Assembly (NCBI GenBank): GCA_003818285.1
Contig: RPRB01000003.1
Span: 30,410 to 94,409, forward strand
Reading direction: 5' to 3'
Length of the DNA stretch: 64,000 nt
From: Myxococcaceae bacterium
GTDB lineage: Bacteria > Myxococcota > Myxococcia > Myxococcales > Myxococcaceae
Both the position numbers and the translations under genes were made by a program. Below, piece by piece: positions 17,601 to 26,130 of the stretch. The notes under the pieces are model-generated. The model did no database searches. It was not told the origin of the DNA and was given only the letters and a program-made list of their open reading frames with translations. The first letter of the stretch is position 1; each line of letters begins with the position of its first letter.

Positions 17601-18500
17601 TCAGCGCGCAGGAGGATTGAAGGGCGAGGTCTCGCCGCGCGCCCAGCGGAGGGGAATCGCGCCGGTTCGCTCCACGACCTGCTCGATGGAGAAGCGCAGG
17701 ACCCGCTCGGCGCCGGGAATGGTGGCCGCCGCCTCGGGGGACCAGTCGATCTCCAAATTGCCGGTGAGCTGAAGCGTGGAGCCGGTCTCGGGCTCGAGGA
17801 AGAGCAGCCCGGCGGGCGGATGCACGGCGGTGTTGCCGAGGGACTGGAAGAGCCTGTTCCCCGTGTAGTCGCCCCAGACGAGCGTCCGGGGGCCGGTGAC
17901 CCGGACGAATCCGGCCGCTCCTCCTCGATGAGAGGCGTCCGCGCCGGCGTCGGGGTGCATCGTCCCGAGGAACAGGGTTTCGGCGCTCTCGATCCACCGA
18001 CGCTGGCGGTCATCGAGGCGATCCGACGTCTGGGGGTCCGCGTGGGAAACGGGCCCGTCCGGAAGCTTCGTGTAGGCGTGGATGTACTTGGGGCAGTTGC
18101 CGAACGCCTCACGAACGTCGATCGAGATCCCCGGTCCGATGGAGCGAACCGTGCCGTTCACGCGATACCGGCGGCGGGCCGCGAAGGAGATCACGAGCAG
18201 GCCGACGGAGCTCCCGGGGGAGATCGCCGCGGCGATCGGATCGCGGATGTCCGGACCGACCGTCACGTCGAGCTGGATCCCATCTTCGGAACTGACCAGG
18301 AAACCAGGCTGACCGGTGAGGATGCTGACCCACACCTGTCCGCCCACACCCTCGGCAGCGACCATGGCGAACCGCCGCTTGGCGAGGAAGGTCTGTGCAT
18401 CCGGCCGAATCGCCGTCCGGAGCATCTGTCCGACCCGTCGTGCCTCACCGCGCACGCCGGCGCGGTCCTGAACGAGAAGCTCGCCCTCGTGGAACGTCAC
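17601..18500 (-). CDS. Pyridoxamine 5'-phosphate oxidase-fold (PNPOx-like) protein
   Basis: A 299-residue flavin-reductase-like split-barrel protein of the broad PPOX family. It appears to contain two related halves: AKRRFAMVAAEGVGGQVWVSILTG in the N-terminal half, and ESAETLFLGTMHP with GFVRVTGPRTLVWGDYTGNRL in the C-terminal half. These larger two-half members bind FMN or haem and are not the vitamin B6 enzyme; the true pdxH lies at 36.3 kb. Convergent with the WYL-like gene. Confidence 0.8.
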   Translation of the reverse strand: MTFHEGELLVQDRAGVRGEARRVGQMLRTAIRPDAQTFLAKRRFAMVAAEGVGGQVWVSILTGQPGFLVSSEDGIQLDVTVGPDIRDPIAAAISPGSSVGLLVISFAARRRYRVNGTVRSIGPGISIDVREAFGNCPKYIHAYTKLPDGPVSHADPQTSDRLDDRQRRWIESAETLFLGTMHPDAGADASHRGGAAGFVRVTGPRTLVWGDYTGNRLFQSLGNTAVHPPAGLLFLEPETGSTLQLTGNLEIDWSPEAAATIPGAERVLRFSIEQVVERTGAIPLRWARGETSPFNPPAR

Positions 18501-18556
18501 GCGGGGCTGTAGTGCCCGGGCGCTGGCGGTTCAACCGAATTGCTGTGATCGGCGCT

Positions 18557-20311
18557 TCAGGGGCAGGACTGGATCGGTGTCGCCGGGTTCCCGGTGTTCC
18601 GAAGGTCGTGCTGGTACTTGGGCCAGGGCGAGGAGGGATCAAGTCCCGCGCTGTCGACGATAACGGCGAATAGATTTCCGCTCGTTGAGCCAACAAACAG
18701 GACTCCGGATGCGCTTCCTTGGGGTCCACACCCGATTGTCGGTGACCCCGCGAAGGACTCCCCGCCCCCCAGGAACCCCGACCAGTTGTGCGTTGATGCG
18801 GAAGAGCGCGACTCCAGAGAGCCACCCGCGGTGGCGAAGTACGCCAAGCCGCCCAACCCCGCCACTGGGGTACCGACCAGTGCCTCGCTAATCGGTATGC
18901 GCGCTGCGGTGCCTAAGCTCAGTGGCGAAGAGTACAGCGCTGGGGACGGTGCGATGCCTCCTCCGAAAAGGTACTCACCCCCAAAGACGATCACTCCACC
19001 AGGATCCGCTTCAACGCCGCCATCTGGCGAACTTCCCTGAAGCACCCCGGTGTCCTGTTCCAAAGAAAAGACACCGCGCAAGCTCGTCGTTCCGACCACG
19101 GCTGAAGCGAGAAAGGATAACTGAACTGGGGCGTTCCCGACGGGCGAGTAGCCCAGCCCACCGCCCCAAGTCGTGTTGGCGACCCAGTTTCCGGACAACA
19201 CCTTGTACGCGCGAACCGCGCCTTCGGCAGTACCTACGAAGGCATCAGAAACTTGAGCGACCACGCTGGATGGGTACGCCTGGGTAATGGTGACGTCGCT
19301 AACGAGGCAGATACCGTCTGCCGCACTCGCCGTCGGACGGATGTTCACCATCTTCGCCCCATTTGCGACTCCGAGGGCGCCTTCGAAAGACTGGGGACCG
19401 GACTTCACGAGGGCTGGAGTACCGACGATAGGACCACCATAGCCACCGGATGTCGGGCAGACGGAACTGAGCGAGCCGTCTCGGACGTCAATCGCGACGA
19501 GCCTCCCATTGGCTCCAGCGGTACCGACATACGTGAGCTGCTGACCGCCGTCCGCGGTCCCGAGTGTCGGACTCGCTTTGATAGGCTCGAGCGCAACCGG
19601 GGCCCACTTTTCGGAACCATCGGCAAGCAAGGCGTAGAGGGCCCCGCTCCCGCCATCGCTCGTCCCGAACACGATCGTCCCATCGTCCGCGATCGCCGGC
19701 GTCGTGTAGATCGGGGCGCCGGCCGCGTACCGCCACTTCCAGCGCGTCACGTTCAGCCCGGCATCCGCTCTTCCGACGTTGTCGCTGAGGTCAGACCCCG
19801 ACACCTCCAGCGGCATCACGGCCCTGAACGCCTCGAATGGCAGCGGCGCAAGCTCGACTGTGCCTTCCCGACAGAATGGGTTCGACGCCGCCGGGTTCGT
19901 TGCCCCGCACGAGCCAAGCTGCACCTCCACCGCGGTCCCTGGATTCGCCGCCACGCCATGCACCAGCAGCTTCACCGAGCTCGCATCCACGTCCGGGTCA
20001 CTCGAAGTGACGGTCACCACCACGCTCTCATCGCGACGGAATGCGCCCCGGCCCGCATCCGGCGAGCCCGGGTCGAACTCGGTGAGCTTCGTCGTGTCCT
20101 GCCGGGACGGCGGCGGCGTCACCACGATCGAGAACACCGGCGCCGTCTTGTCGTTCGGATTGCCCGCGGCGACGCACGTCTTCGTCCCGGGGTCGCACGT
20201 CCCGCCGTTCTCACAATCCGTGTTCGTGCTGCATGGGCGCGTTGGATCGAAACAGGCTCCGACCAGAAGGAGCGCGGTCAGTATCCCCAGCGTCGAGATC
20301 CCGGTCCGCAT
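18557..20311 (-). CDS. Lipoprotein with Cys motif and PQQ-like beta-propeller
   Basis: A 584-residue secreted lipoprotein. The signal peptide ends in the lipobox LVGAC, followed by a small Cys-rich segment (CSTNTDCENGGTCDPGTKTC), an Ig-like stretch, then repeated blade-like units such as PIYTTPAIADDGTIVFGTSDGGSGALYAL split over residues 195-580. These resemble PQQ-type or outer-membrane-assembly beta-propellers, without an obvious enzymatic site. It is 9 bp downstream of the two-TM gene on the same strand, so they are probably co-transcribed. Roughly 18.7-19.7 kb has clearly lower GC than neighbouring genes. Confidence 0.75.
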   Translation of the reverse strand: MRTGISTLGILTALLLVGACFDPTRPCSTNTDCENGGTCDPGTKTCVAAGNPNDKTAPVFSIVVTPPPSRQDTTKLTEFDPGSPDAGRGAFRRDESVVVTVTSSDPDVDASSVKLLVHGVAANPGTAVEVQLGSCGATNPAASNPFCREGTVELAPLPFEAFRAVMPLEVSGSDLSDNVGRADAGLNVTRWKWRYAAGAPIYTTPAIADDGTIVFGTSDGGSGALYALLADGSEKWAPVALEPIKASPTLGTADGGQQLTYVGTAGANGRLVAIDVRDGSLSSVCPTSGGYGGPIVGTPALVKSGPQSFEGALGVANGAKMVNIRPTASAADGICLVSDVTITQAYPSSVVAQVSDAFVGTAEGAVRAYKVLSGNWVANTTWGGGLGYSPVGNAPVQLSFLASAVVGTTSLRGVFSLEQDTGVLQGSSPDGGVEADPGGVIVFGGEYLFGGGIAPSPALYSSPLSLGTAARIPISEALVGTPVAGLGGLAYFATAGGSLESRSSASTHNWSGFLGGGESFAGSPTIGCGPQGSASGVLFVGSTSGNLFAVIVDSAGLDPSSPWPKYQHDLRNTGNPATPIQSCP

Positions 20312-20320
20312 CGCGCCTCC

Positions 20321-21277
20321 TCAGAATCGTCCCGCCATGACCAGCGCTCCGCCACCCGCCCCGGGCCGGAGCTCGAGCCGCGCGCTTTCCGGCTTGCTGC
20401 CGTCCAGGACCCACAGCGTCACCCCGGTCGCCACCAGCGCCGCGCCCGCGACCAGCGCGACGGTCACCGGGACCGATTTGCTCCGGAGCGAGTCCTGCGC
20501 CGCGGCCGCCTCCGGTGTCGGGGGTCGCTGCCCGGAAGGGTCCAGCGTCTGCTGGTACGCGTCCTCGTCGCTCTTCGCCCCGAAGAAGAGCGCCGTCCCG
20601 ACCGCGAGCGCCACCGCGCCCACCCCCACGCAGGCATACGCCGCGATGCGCTGACCGGATGCGCCCCGAGAGACCATTGGCGCCACGGCAGCCGGCGGAG
20701 CCTCGGCGCGCGGCTCGGGAACGGGGGCCGCAACCGGCGACACCACGGCGCCCGCGACCGGAGCGACCACCAGCGGTTGCAGGTCCAGGGTCTCCACGTG
20801 GAGACCTTCGGTCAGGACCTTCTCGATTCCTGGACGGACCATCTCCGGGCGGAGACGGCCTTTCGGTCGAGTGACCTCGAAGTTGGACACGCTTCGTTCG
20901 AGCAGCCCGTCCGAGCGCACCAGCTTGCCCTGAAAGACCATCTGCGGCCGGAAGGGGTAGACGGTGATGTAGAGGGCACGCTGACCGCCACAGGAACGCG
21001 CGAGATCCGCGAGGCACCGCTCGTCTCCACCGCAGCTCCCGCCCGGCCGCGCGGCCACGAATTTCCGCGCGCATTGCTGACCCACCACGCGTACGTCTCG
21101 ACGCGCGAGCTCCGCGTCGAGCTGAGGACCGAAGCGCGCCGCGTCATCGTCGCTGCCACCCACCACCACGAGAGGGTGCGGCACCAGCGCCGGCGTTGGG
21201 CTCTCCGGGGGAGCCGCCAGCGAGGTCAGGGCCGCCAGCAGCGACCCGGATAGCGCTGTCCGCCGCAAGCCGTTCAA
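20321..21277 (-). CDS. Exported membrane-anchored protein, C-terminal two-TM AGRF module
   Basis: A 318-residue protein I do not recognise. The signal peptide (MNGLRRTALSGSLLAALTSLAA) precedes a region containing an alpha/beta-like DAELARRDVRVVGQQCARK and Cys residues (SCGGDERCLADLARSCGG). Then come a Pro/Ala/Val linker and a C-terminal module: one hydrophobic helix (IAAYACVGVGAVALAVG), about 40 polar residues, a second helix (VTVALVAGAALVATGVTLW), and a short strand ending MAGRF. The same architecture ends the divergent PEGA gene. Lies 128 bp from that gene, and 9 bp before the PQQ-like lipoprotein gene. Confidence 0.7.
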   Translation of the reverse strand: MNGLRRTALSGSLLAALTSLAAPPESPTPALVPHPLVVVGGSDDDAARFGPQLDAELARRDVRVVGQQCARKFVAARPGGSCGGDERCLADLARSCGGQRALYITVYPFRPQMVFQGKLVRSDGLLERSVSNFEVTRPKGRLRPEMVRPGIEKVLTEGLHVETLDLQPLVVAPVAGAVVSPVAAPVPEPRAEAPPAAVAPMVSRGASGQRIAAYACVGVGAVALAVGTALFFGAKSDEDAYQQTLDPSGQRPPTPEAAAAQDSLRSKSVPVTVALVAGAALVATGVTLWVLDGSKPESARLELRPGAGGGALVMAGRF

Positions 21278-21405
21278 GCCCCCCTCCTTCGGATCGGCCG
21301 AGAAAGGTCATAGCATCGCCCAGCGTGGCCCGGCATTTTCGTTGCTTGGGCCTCTGCGAGCTGCATGCCAGGAGCGTGCGGGCGTCGAGGGCAGAGGGGG
21401 GTACG

Positions 21406-22860
21406 GTGGTCTCGATTCGCAGCTGGGTGCTCGGTGTGGTGCTCGCTTCCTCGGGTGCGGTTGCCGCTCCCCGGATGGCGCTGGTCGCTCTCGGTGAGTG
21501 CCGCGACCCCGACTTGCTCCGGTACGCGCGACAGTTCGAGGAGCGGCTGTCGGAGCGGGTCGGGCCGCAGCTCCTTCCCGAGGAGCAGTTCCAGGCCCGC
21601 GTCGGCCGGCCGCCCACCCACACCCTGGACGAGGTTCGGCGGCAGGTCTCCACCGCCGAGAACCTTTTCTACAACGACCGCGTCGCCGACTCGCTCGCCC
21701 TGCTCGACCAGACGCTTGCCGAGCTCGAGCGTCTGCCCCCGGGCCCTGACCGCGCGAAGACCTTCGGAGATGCCCAGCTGATCCGTGGCATGGCCCTGAG
21801 CGCGCAGCGACGCCGCGACGCTTCGGACGACGCCTTCCGCTCGGTGCTCCGGGTCGACCCGCGGCACGTCATGAGCCCCGACGCGTTCTCACCGACCTTT
21901 CGCCAGCGGTTCGACAAGCTGCGGGCCGAGCTCGCCCGGGCGCGAAAGGTACGCCTCTCGGTGCAGTCGCAGCCGGCTGGAACGACCGTCTATGTCGATG
22001 GGTTCGCCCTCGGCCACACTCCGGCCACCCTCGAGCTGGTCCCGGGGACGTATCAGGTCCTCGTCGGGCGACCGGAGGCGTTCTCGTTCCCTCACGTCGT
22101 GCAGCTCCGCGAGGACACCAGCCTCCGGATCGACCTCGCGTTCGAGCAGACCATCCCGCCCTCGCGGGCCGCCTGCCTCCAGCAACCGCGGGACGGTCGC
22201 GAGACTCCACTCGGAAACGCGCTGAAGCTCGCCTTGCTGCTCGAGGTCGACCAGCTGGTGGTCCTGCGGCTGGACCGGCCCGCTGCAGGTCCCAGCTGGC
22301 TCTCCGCGGCGGTGCTCAATGCACAGACCGCCCAGCGGACCCGGGAAGGTGGCATCCAGCTCGGAAACACGCGGAGCGGAGGCGACGATCTCGGTGAGCT
22401 GGCGCGGTTCGTCGTCACCGGTGAGACCGGGGATCGCGTGGTGGCCGTCAATCCATCCACGGGGCAGGCGTCTGTGCTGGCCCTCCCCCCTCCAGCGGCG
22501 GTCGCGCAGAGCCAGAGCGCTTCACCCCGGACCTGGCGCACCCCCACCGGAATCGCCCTGACCGCGACCGGAGCCGTCGCGCTCGGGCTGGGAGTGGTCT
22601 TCCAGCTGAAGGCGAACGACTCCGCCTCCAAGTTCAACCAGGCCTATGCGGGTGGGAGCGCGCCTCTGCCCTCTCAGGTGGGATCGGTGGACGGCTACCG
22701 CAGCGACGCGCAGACGCAGCAGACCCTGGCCTACGTCGGATATGCCGTCGGAGCGGCCGCGCTCGGAACGGGGCTCTGGCTCTGGCTGACGGACGCGAAG
22801 GCACCGAGTACCACCGTGGTCGCCGGTCCCAGCTCGATCGCGGTGGCGGGGCGCTTCTGA
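21406..22860 (+). CDS. PEGA-domain exported protein with C-terminal two-TM AGRF module
   Basis: A 484-residue protein. The signal peptide (SIRSWVLGVVLASSGAVAA) is followed by a helical, TPR-like region (VSTAENLFYNDRVADSLAL, residues 70-165). Next is a PEGA domain (about 183-245: LSVQSQPAGTTVYVDG, LGHTPATLELVPGTYQVLVG), a cell-surface fold frequent in Myxococcota. The end has helix GIALTATGAVALGLGVVF, a polar loop, helix YVGYAVGAAALGTGLWLWL, and the terminal VAGRF shared with the divergent gene. The GTG at 21406 is preceded by GAGGGGGG. Function unknown; an envelope role is inferred. Confidence 0.78.
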   Translation: MVSIRSWVLGVVLASSGAVAAPRMALVALGECRDPDLLRYARQFEERLSERVGPQLLPEEQFQARVGRPPTHTLDEVRRQVSTAENLFYNDRVADSLALLDQTLAELERLPPGPDRAKTFGDAQLIRGMALSAQRRRDASDDAFRSVLRVDPRHVMSPDAFSPTFRQRFDKLRAELARARKVRLSVQSQPAGTTVYVDGFALGHTPATLELVPGTYQVLVGRPEAFSFPHVVQLREDTSLRIDLAFEQTIPPSRAACLQQPRDGRETPLGNALKLALLLEVDQLVVLRLDRPAAGPSWLSAAVLNAQTAQRTREGGIQLGNTRSGGDDLGELARFVVTGETGDRVVAVNPSTGQASVLALPPPAAVAQSQSASPRTWRTPTGIALTATGAVALGLGVVFQLKANDSASKFNQAYAGGSAPLPSQVGSVDGYRSDAQTQQTLAYVGYAVGAAALGTGLWLWLTDAKAPSTTVVAGPSSIAVAGRF

Positions 22861-22864
22861 GAGG

Positions 22865-24556
22865 TCAGGGCACGTAGACCCGGACGTCGTTCGTGGTGCT
22901 GTACACCAGCCCCGGCTTCCGTCCGAACATCGCCGGCTGCCAGGCGATGGCCGGGCTGCTGTCCGGGGCGATGGCAAGCACGGTCCACGGCGAGTCGCAG
23001 TCGCTGGCGAGGTCCCGCTCGAGGAGCTCGAGGAGATTGCTCGCGTTCCGGCGCGCCCCGATGACCCGGGCGCCATCGTGCCTGGACGCCACGGTGAGCC
23101 CTCCGGCGGCGGCCCGCTCGACCGCGGGCGGGCACACGCCTGCATCCGCCCCCGCCTCGCAGCTCCGGCAGGACTCGAGGCGGGTTCCGGTCCGGGTGTC
23201 GAACACGAGCAGGCTGCGGTCCGCCCGGGAAAGCGCGAGCGAGAACCGCGGGTCATCGGCGAGATCGGTCCGGACCGGCGGTTCGACGCGAATCTCCTGA
23301 GCAGCAGCGCTTCCGCATGCCGCGCGGAACCAGGCCCTGAGCAGGCGGTGCTGACCGTCGGTGGCCACCACCTCCCAGAACTGGTCGGAACGGATTGCCA
23401 GTCGATCGGGAACGAAACCGACGGTCAGCGAGTACGGACCGCGGGAGTAAGTCCCGGTCGAGCTCACGAGGCCCACGGTGCCGAACGATGCTGCGGGCTC
23501 GGCGCATGACGGACCTGCGGGGATGGCGTACGCGGCGGAAGGAGTGGAGAAGGCGGTTCCGGTGCGCACGTCGAGGCGTTCGGTGGCATCGCGCTGGAGG
23601 ACCGCCGCGACCCGGAGCGGAGCGCCACCATCGGCCTGAAACGCCGTCGTCGTCCTCAGCGCCATGAGTGGCGGCGCGGCGACGTCGAGCAGGGTCAGCT
23701 GTGAGAACGTTCCATTCGCGGGATCGAACCAGCCCCACACCACCTTGCTTCCGGTCTCGATGGCGAGGGTGACCACCCCGTCCTCGTCGGAGGCAGCGTC
23801 GAACGAGAGGACGGAGTCCAGCCCGCCGATGGTCCCGGTCTGCGCCGGACGAGCTGCCGTCCAGAAGCGAGCCGTCCCGGGCTCGTTCGAGTTCCCGAAG
23901 GCGTCGACCACCACGCCTCCATCGACGCTGACCTGGTAACCCGTGTCGTGACTCAGCCCGATGAAGACGTAGCGGCGGTGGGCCGAGTCGTAGGCCCCGG
24001 TGGCTCCATCAGGAAGCAGCATTGCGGGGGTCCCCGTGCCGGTGACGGCCTCGCCGAAGTCGATCGTCAGCTGGACGTCCGCCCCGCGCTCGCCATCGCC
24101 GGGCGCGAACCGAGGACGTGGCGCCATGTCGTCCACCCGGAACGGAACCGCGACCCGGCGCTCGCGGTCCTGGCTGTCGCGCGCGACGAGCACGAGCTGC
24201 ACGTCCTCTCCGTCCAGCGCCGGGAGGGGGATGGTGAGGGCAAAGAGGCCTCCATCCACCGGGATCCCTCCCGCGGTGCCCGCGTCGACCAGCTGGTAGC
24301 TCATCCCGACCAGGGTCGAATCGGACCACGTGGCGACTGTTCCCCGCACCTCGAGGGCGGGGTCCTTCACCGCGGCATCGGGCTTCGGGGAGAGCACGGT
24401 GATCTGCGGGCTCAGATCCAGGACACAGAGCTGGGTCGTCGCGTCACAGGTCTGACCGTCAGGGCACGCCGAGCTCGAGCAGTCCGCGCTGGGGGTGAGC
24501 GAGGTGCACGCGGCGCTCGCGACCAGCAGCAACCCTGCGGTCCTCCGTCTGAGCAT
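22865..24556 (-). CDS. Large exported lipoprotein with Ig-like domains
   Basis: A 563-residue protein beginning MLRRRTAGLLLVASAAC, a lipoprotein signal with Cys at residue 17. A small Cys motif (DCSSSACPDGQTCDATTQLC) matches in spacing the one in the 18.6-kb lipoprotein. Then come Ig-like/cadherin-like beta domains (ITVLSPKPDAAVKDPALEVRG, LTIDFGEAVTGTGTPAML) and a long beta-rich region with no recognised enzyme motif. Convergent with the PEGA gene (4 bp between stops), divergent from the Cys-rich lipoprotein gene. Confidence 0.72.
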   Translation of the reverse strand: MLRRRTAGLLLVASAACTSLTPSADCSSSACPDGQTCDATTQLCVLDLSPQITVLSPKPDAAVKDPALEVRGTVATWSDSTLVGMSYQLVDAGTAGGIPVDGGLFALTIPLPALDGEDVQLVLVARDSQDRERRVAVPFRVDDMAPRPRFAPGDGERGADVQLTIDFGEAVTGTGTPAMLLPDGATGAYDSAHRRYVFIGLSHDTGYQVSVDGGVVVDAFGNSNEPGTARFWTAARPAQTGTIGGLDSVLSFDAASDEDGVVTLAIETGSKVVWGWFDPANGTFSQLTLLDVAAPPLMALRTTTAFQADGGAPLRVAAVLQRDATERLDVRTGTAFSTPSAAYAIPAGPSCAEPAASFGTVGLVSSTGTYSRGPYSLTVGFVPDRLAIRSDQFWEVVATDGQHRLLRAWFRAACGSAAAQEIRVEPPVRTDLADDPRFSLALSRADRSLLVFDTRTGTRLESCRSCEAGADAGVCPPAVERAAAGGLTVASRHDGARVIGARRNASNLLELLERDLASDCDSPWTVLAIAPDSSPAIAWQPAMFGRKPGLVYSTTNDVRVYVP

Positions 24557-24564
24557 TCGTCCCC

Positions 24565-24584
24565 CCGTCCGTCGATGCGGACGG
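24565..24584. other. Inverted repeat in divergent lipoprotein promoter region
   Basis: CCGTCCG-TCGATG-CGGACGG, seven-base arms with a six-base centre, just upstream of the minus-strand lipoprotein start in the 153-bp gap before the plus-strand Cys-rich lipoprotein. No T-run follows. A candidate operator for one or both genes. Confidence 0.4.
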
Positions 24585-24709
24585 ACCGCGTCATTCTCCC
24601 GACGCCATCGCCTCGGCCAGCAGGGGATTGTGCACGCGACGTTCCAGCTTTCGGAGCATTTTCGAGCAGGGCTACGCTTGGCCGGGGGAATGCAGAAGGG
24701 GGGGCGGGC

Positions 24710-26062
24710 ATGAAGCTGGGGACACGGTGGCTGCCGGTCGCGCTGCTCGCCGCGTGCGGGACCGTCGAGCCCGGACAGGGCCAGGACCTGAGCATCCAGA
24801 CGGCCGCGCTGCCCGACGCCGTGGTGGGACGGGACTATCGCGAGCGCAGCGTGGTGCTCCAGGCGCAGGGTGGGGGCGGTTCCCTGTCGTGGAGCCTTCC
24901 GCAGCTGCCGCCCTCCCTGTCCGGCTGGCTCAGCATCGGAGAGAGCACCGGTCTGCTCGAGGGAACTCCGCTGGACGTGGTCTCACCTGCGGCGGATTTC
25001 GTGGTCCAGGTCACCAGCGGGACCGCCCAGGCGCAAGAGGCGTTCAAGCTCGGCGTGGGATGCTCGGAGGGAGCCGCCAGCCCATGCGGCGTGCATGACC
25101 CGACGATGTGCCTCGCCGGCACGCGCGTGTGTCTGAATGGAAGGCTCGGCACCTGCGCCGCCGCTCCCGGGCGTCCGCCGTACGAGGCCGACCTCACGCA
25201 CTGCGGTCCGGACTGCGATCAGACCTGCTCCCGAACTTCGACCAACCGCTGCGTGGGGACCTGTGCCTGCGGAAGCGAGGCAGGGCCGTGCTCGGGAGGC
25301 GCTCCCGCCTGCTGCCCCGGGCCGGACGGACGCCCCGAAAGCTTCCATTGCGTGTCGCTACAGACTCCGGAGCACTGCGGCGCCTGTCAGAGCGCGTGCC
25401 AGTCGAGGAACAACACCACGCCAGGGTGCGCCAGCAGCCAGTGCATCTACGCATGCAGCTGGCCATACCGGAACTGCAACGGCGGCACGCTGACCACCGA
25501 GGGGCCTGACGCGGATGGATGCGAGACCCCCGTGGACAATGACCCCCGGAACTGCGGCGCCTGCGGAAAGGTGTGTCCGAGCTCGCTGCCCGGGAAGAAC
25601 ACCAGCGACGCGCCACCCACCTGCGTAGGAGGCGAGTGTCGCTACGACTGCAGGCTCCCGCAGTTTCACGACTGCCAGAACAGCAGTGGCACGTGCCGCG
25701 ACTACACGACGGATCAGGACGCGGACGGTTGCGAGACCGACTTCTCATCGGTCGAGAACTGCGGCGGCCGAGGCGCGTGCCCCGCGGCCGTGCCGAATGC
25801 GCATCGCATCTGTACCCTCAACTCGGGAACCGGTCAGTATGAGTGCGGCCAGAAGTGCAACGACGGATTCGACCCCGATCCCTGCGGCTCGCCGCCGGTC
25901 TGCAAGCCGCTGGGCGATCCCCAGAACTGCGGGTTCTGCGGCCGCGCGTGCCCCACGATCGACACGGAGGACCTGCACCAGGCATGCAGGATCGGGACGT
26001 GCTGCGTTCAGGTCTGCGATCCGGAGCTGAAGCCTCCCTGCGAGCCCGAGCACTGCGAGTGA
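24710..26062 (+). CDS. Cysteine-rich repeat lipoprotein
   Basis: A 450-residue surface lipoprotein. A signal with lipobox LLAAC ends at residue 16. A putative Ig domain (about 30-110: LPDAVVGRDYRERSVVLQ, LSIGESTGLLEGTP) is followed by about 330 residues with dozens of Cys. These are arranged in recurring modules of the form DADGCET...D..NCGACGKVC (near 260-285, 335-360 and 400-420). This Cys pattern is common in Myxococcota lipoproteins and calcium-binding-like repeat proteins. No catalytic motif. ATG 24710 has GGGGGGGCGGGC upstream; longer frames upstream are antisense to the neighbouring gene. Confidence 0.8.
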   Translation: MKLGTRWLPVALLAACGTVEPGQGQDLSIQTAALPDAVVGRDYRERSVVLQAQGGGGSLSWSLPQLPPSLSGWLSIGESTGLLEGTPLDVVSPAADFVVQVTSGTAQAQEAFKLGVGCSEGAASPCGVHDPTMCLAGTRVCLNGRLGTCAAAPGRPPYEADLTHCGPDCDQTCSRTSTNRCVGTCACGSEAGPCSGGAPACCPGPDGRPESFHCVSLQTPEHCGACQSACQSRNNTTPGCASSQCIYACSWPYRNCNGGTLTTEGPDADGCETPVDNDPRNCGACGKVCPSSLPGKNTSDAPPTCVGGECRYDCRLPQFHDCQNSSGTCRDYTTDQDADGCETDFSSVENCGGRGACPAAVPNAHRICTLNSGTGQYECGQKCNDGFDPDPCGSPPVCKPLGDPQNCGFCGRACPTIDTEDLHQACRIGTCCVQVCDPELKPPCEPEHCE

Positions 26063-26130
26063 GCGCGCACTCGGGCGGCTCGTCACGCAGGGCTGGAGAT
26101 GTTCGCCGAGGGAGCCTAGGGTCGCCGTGA

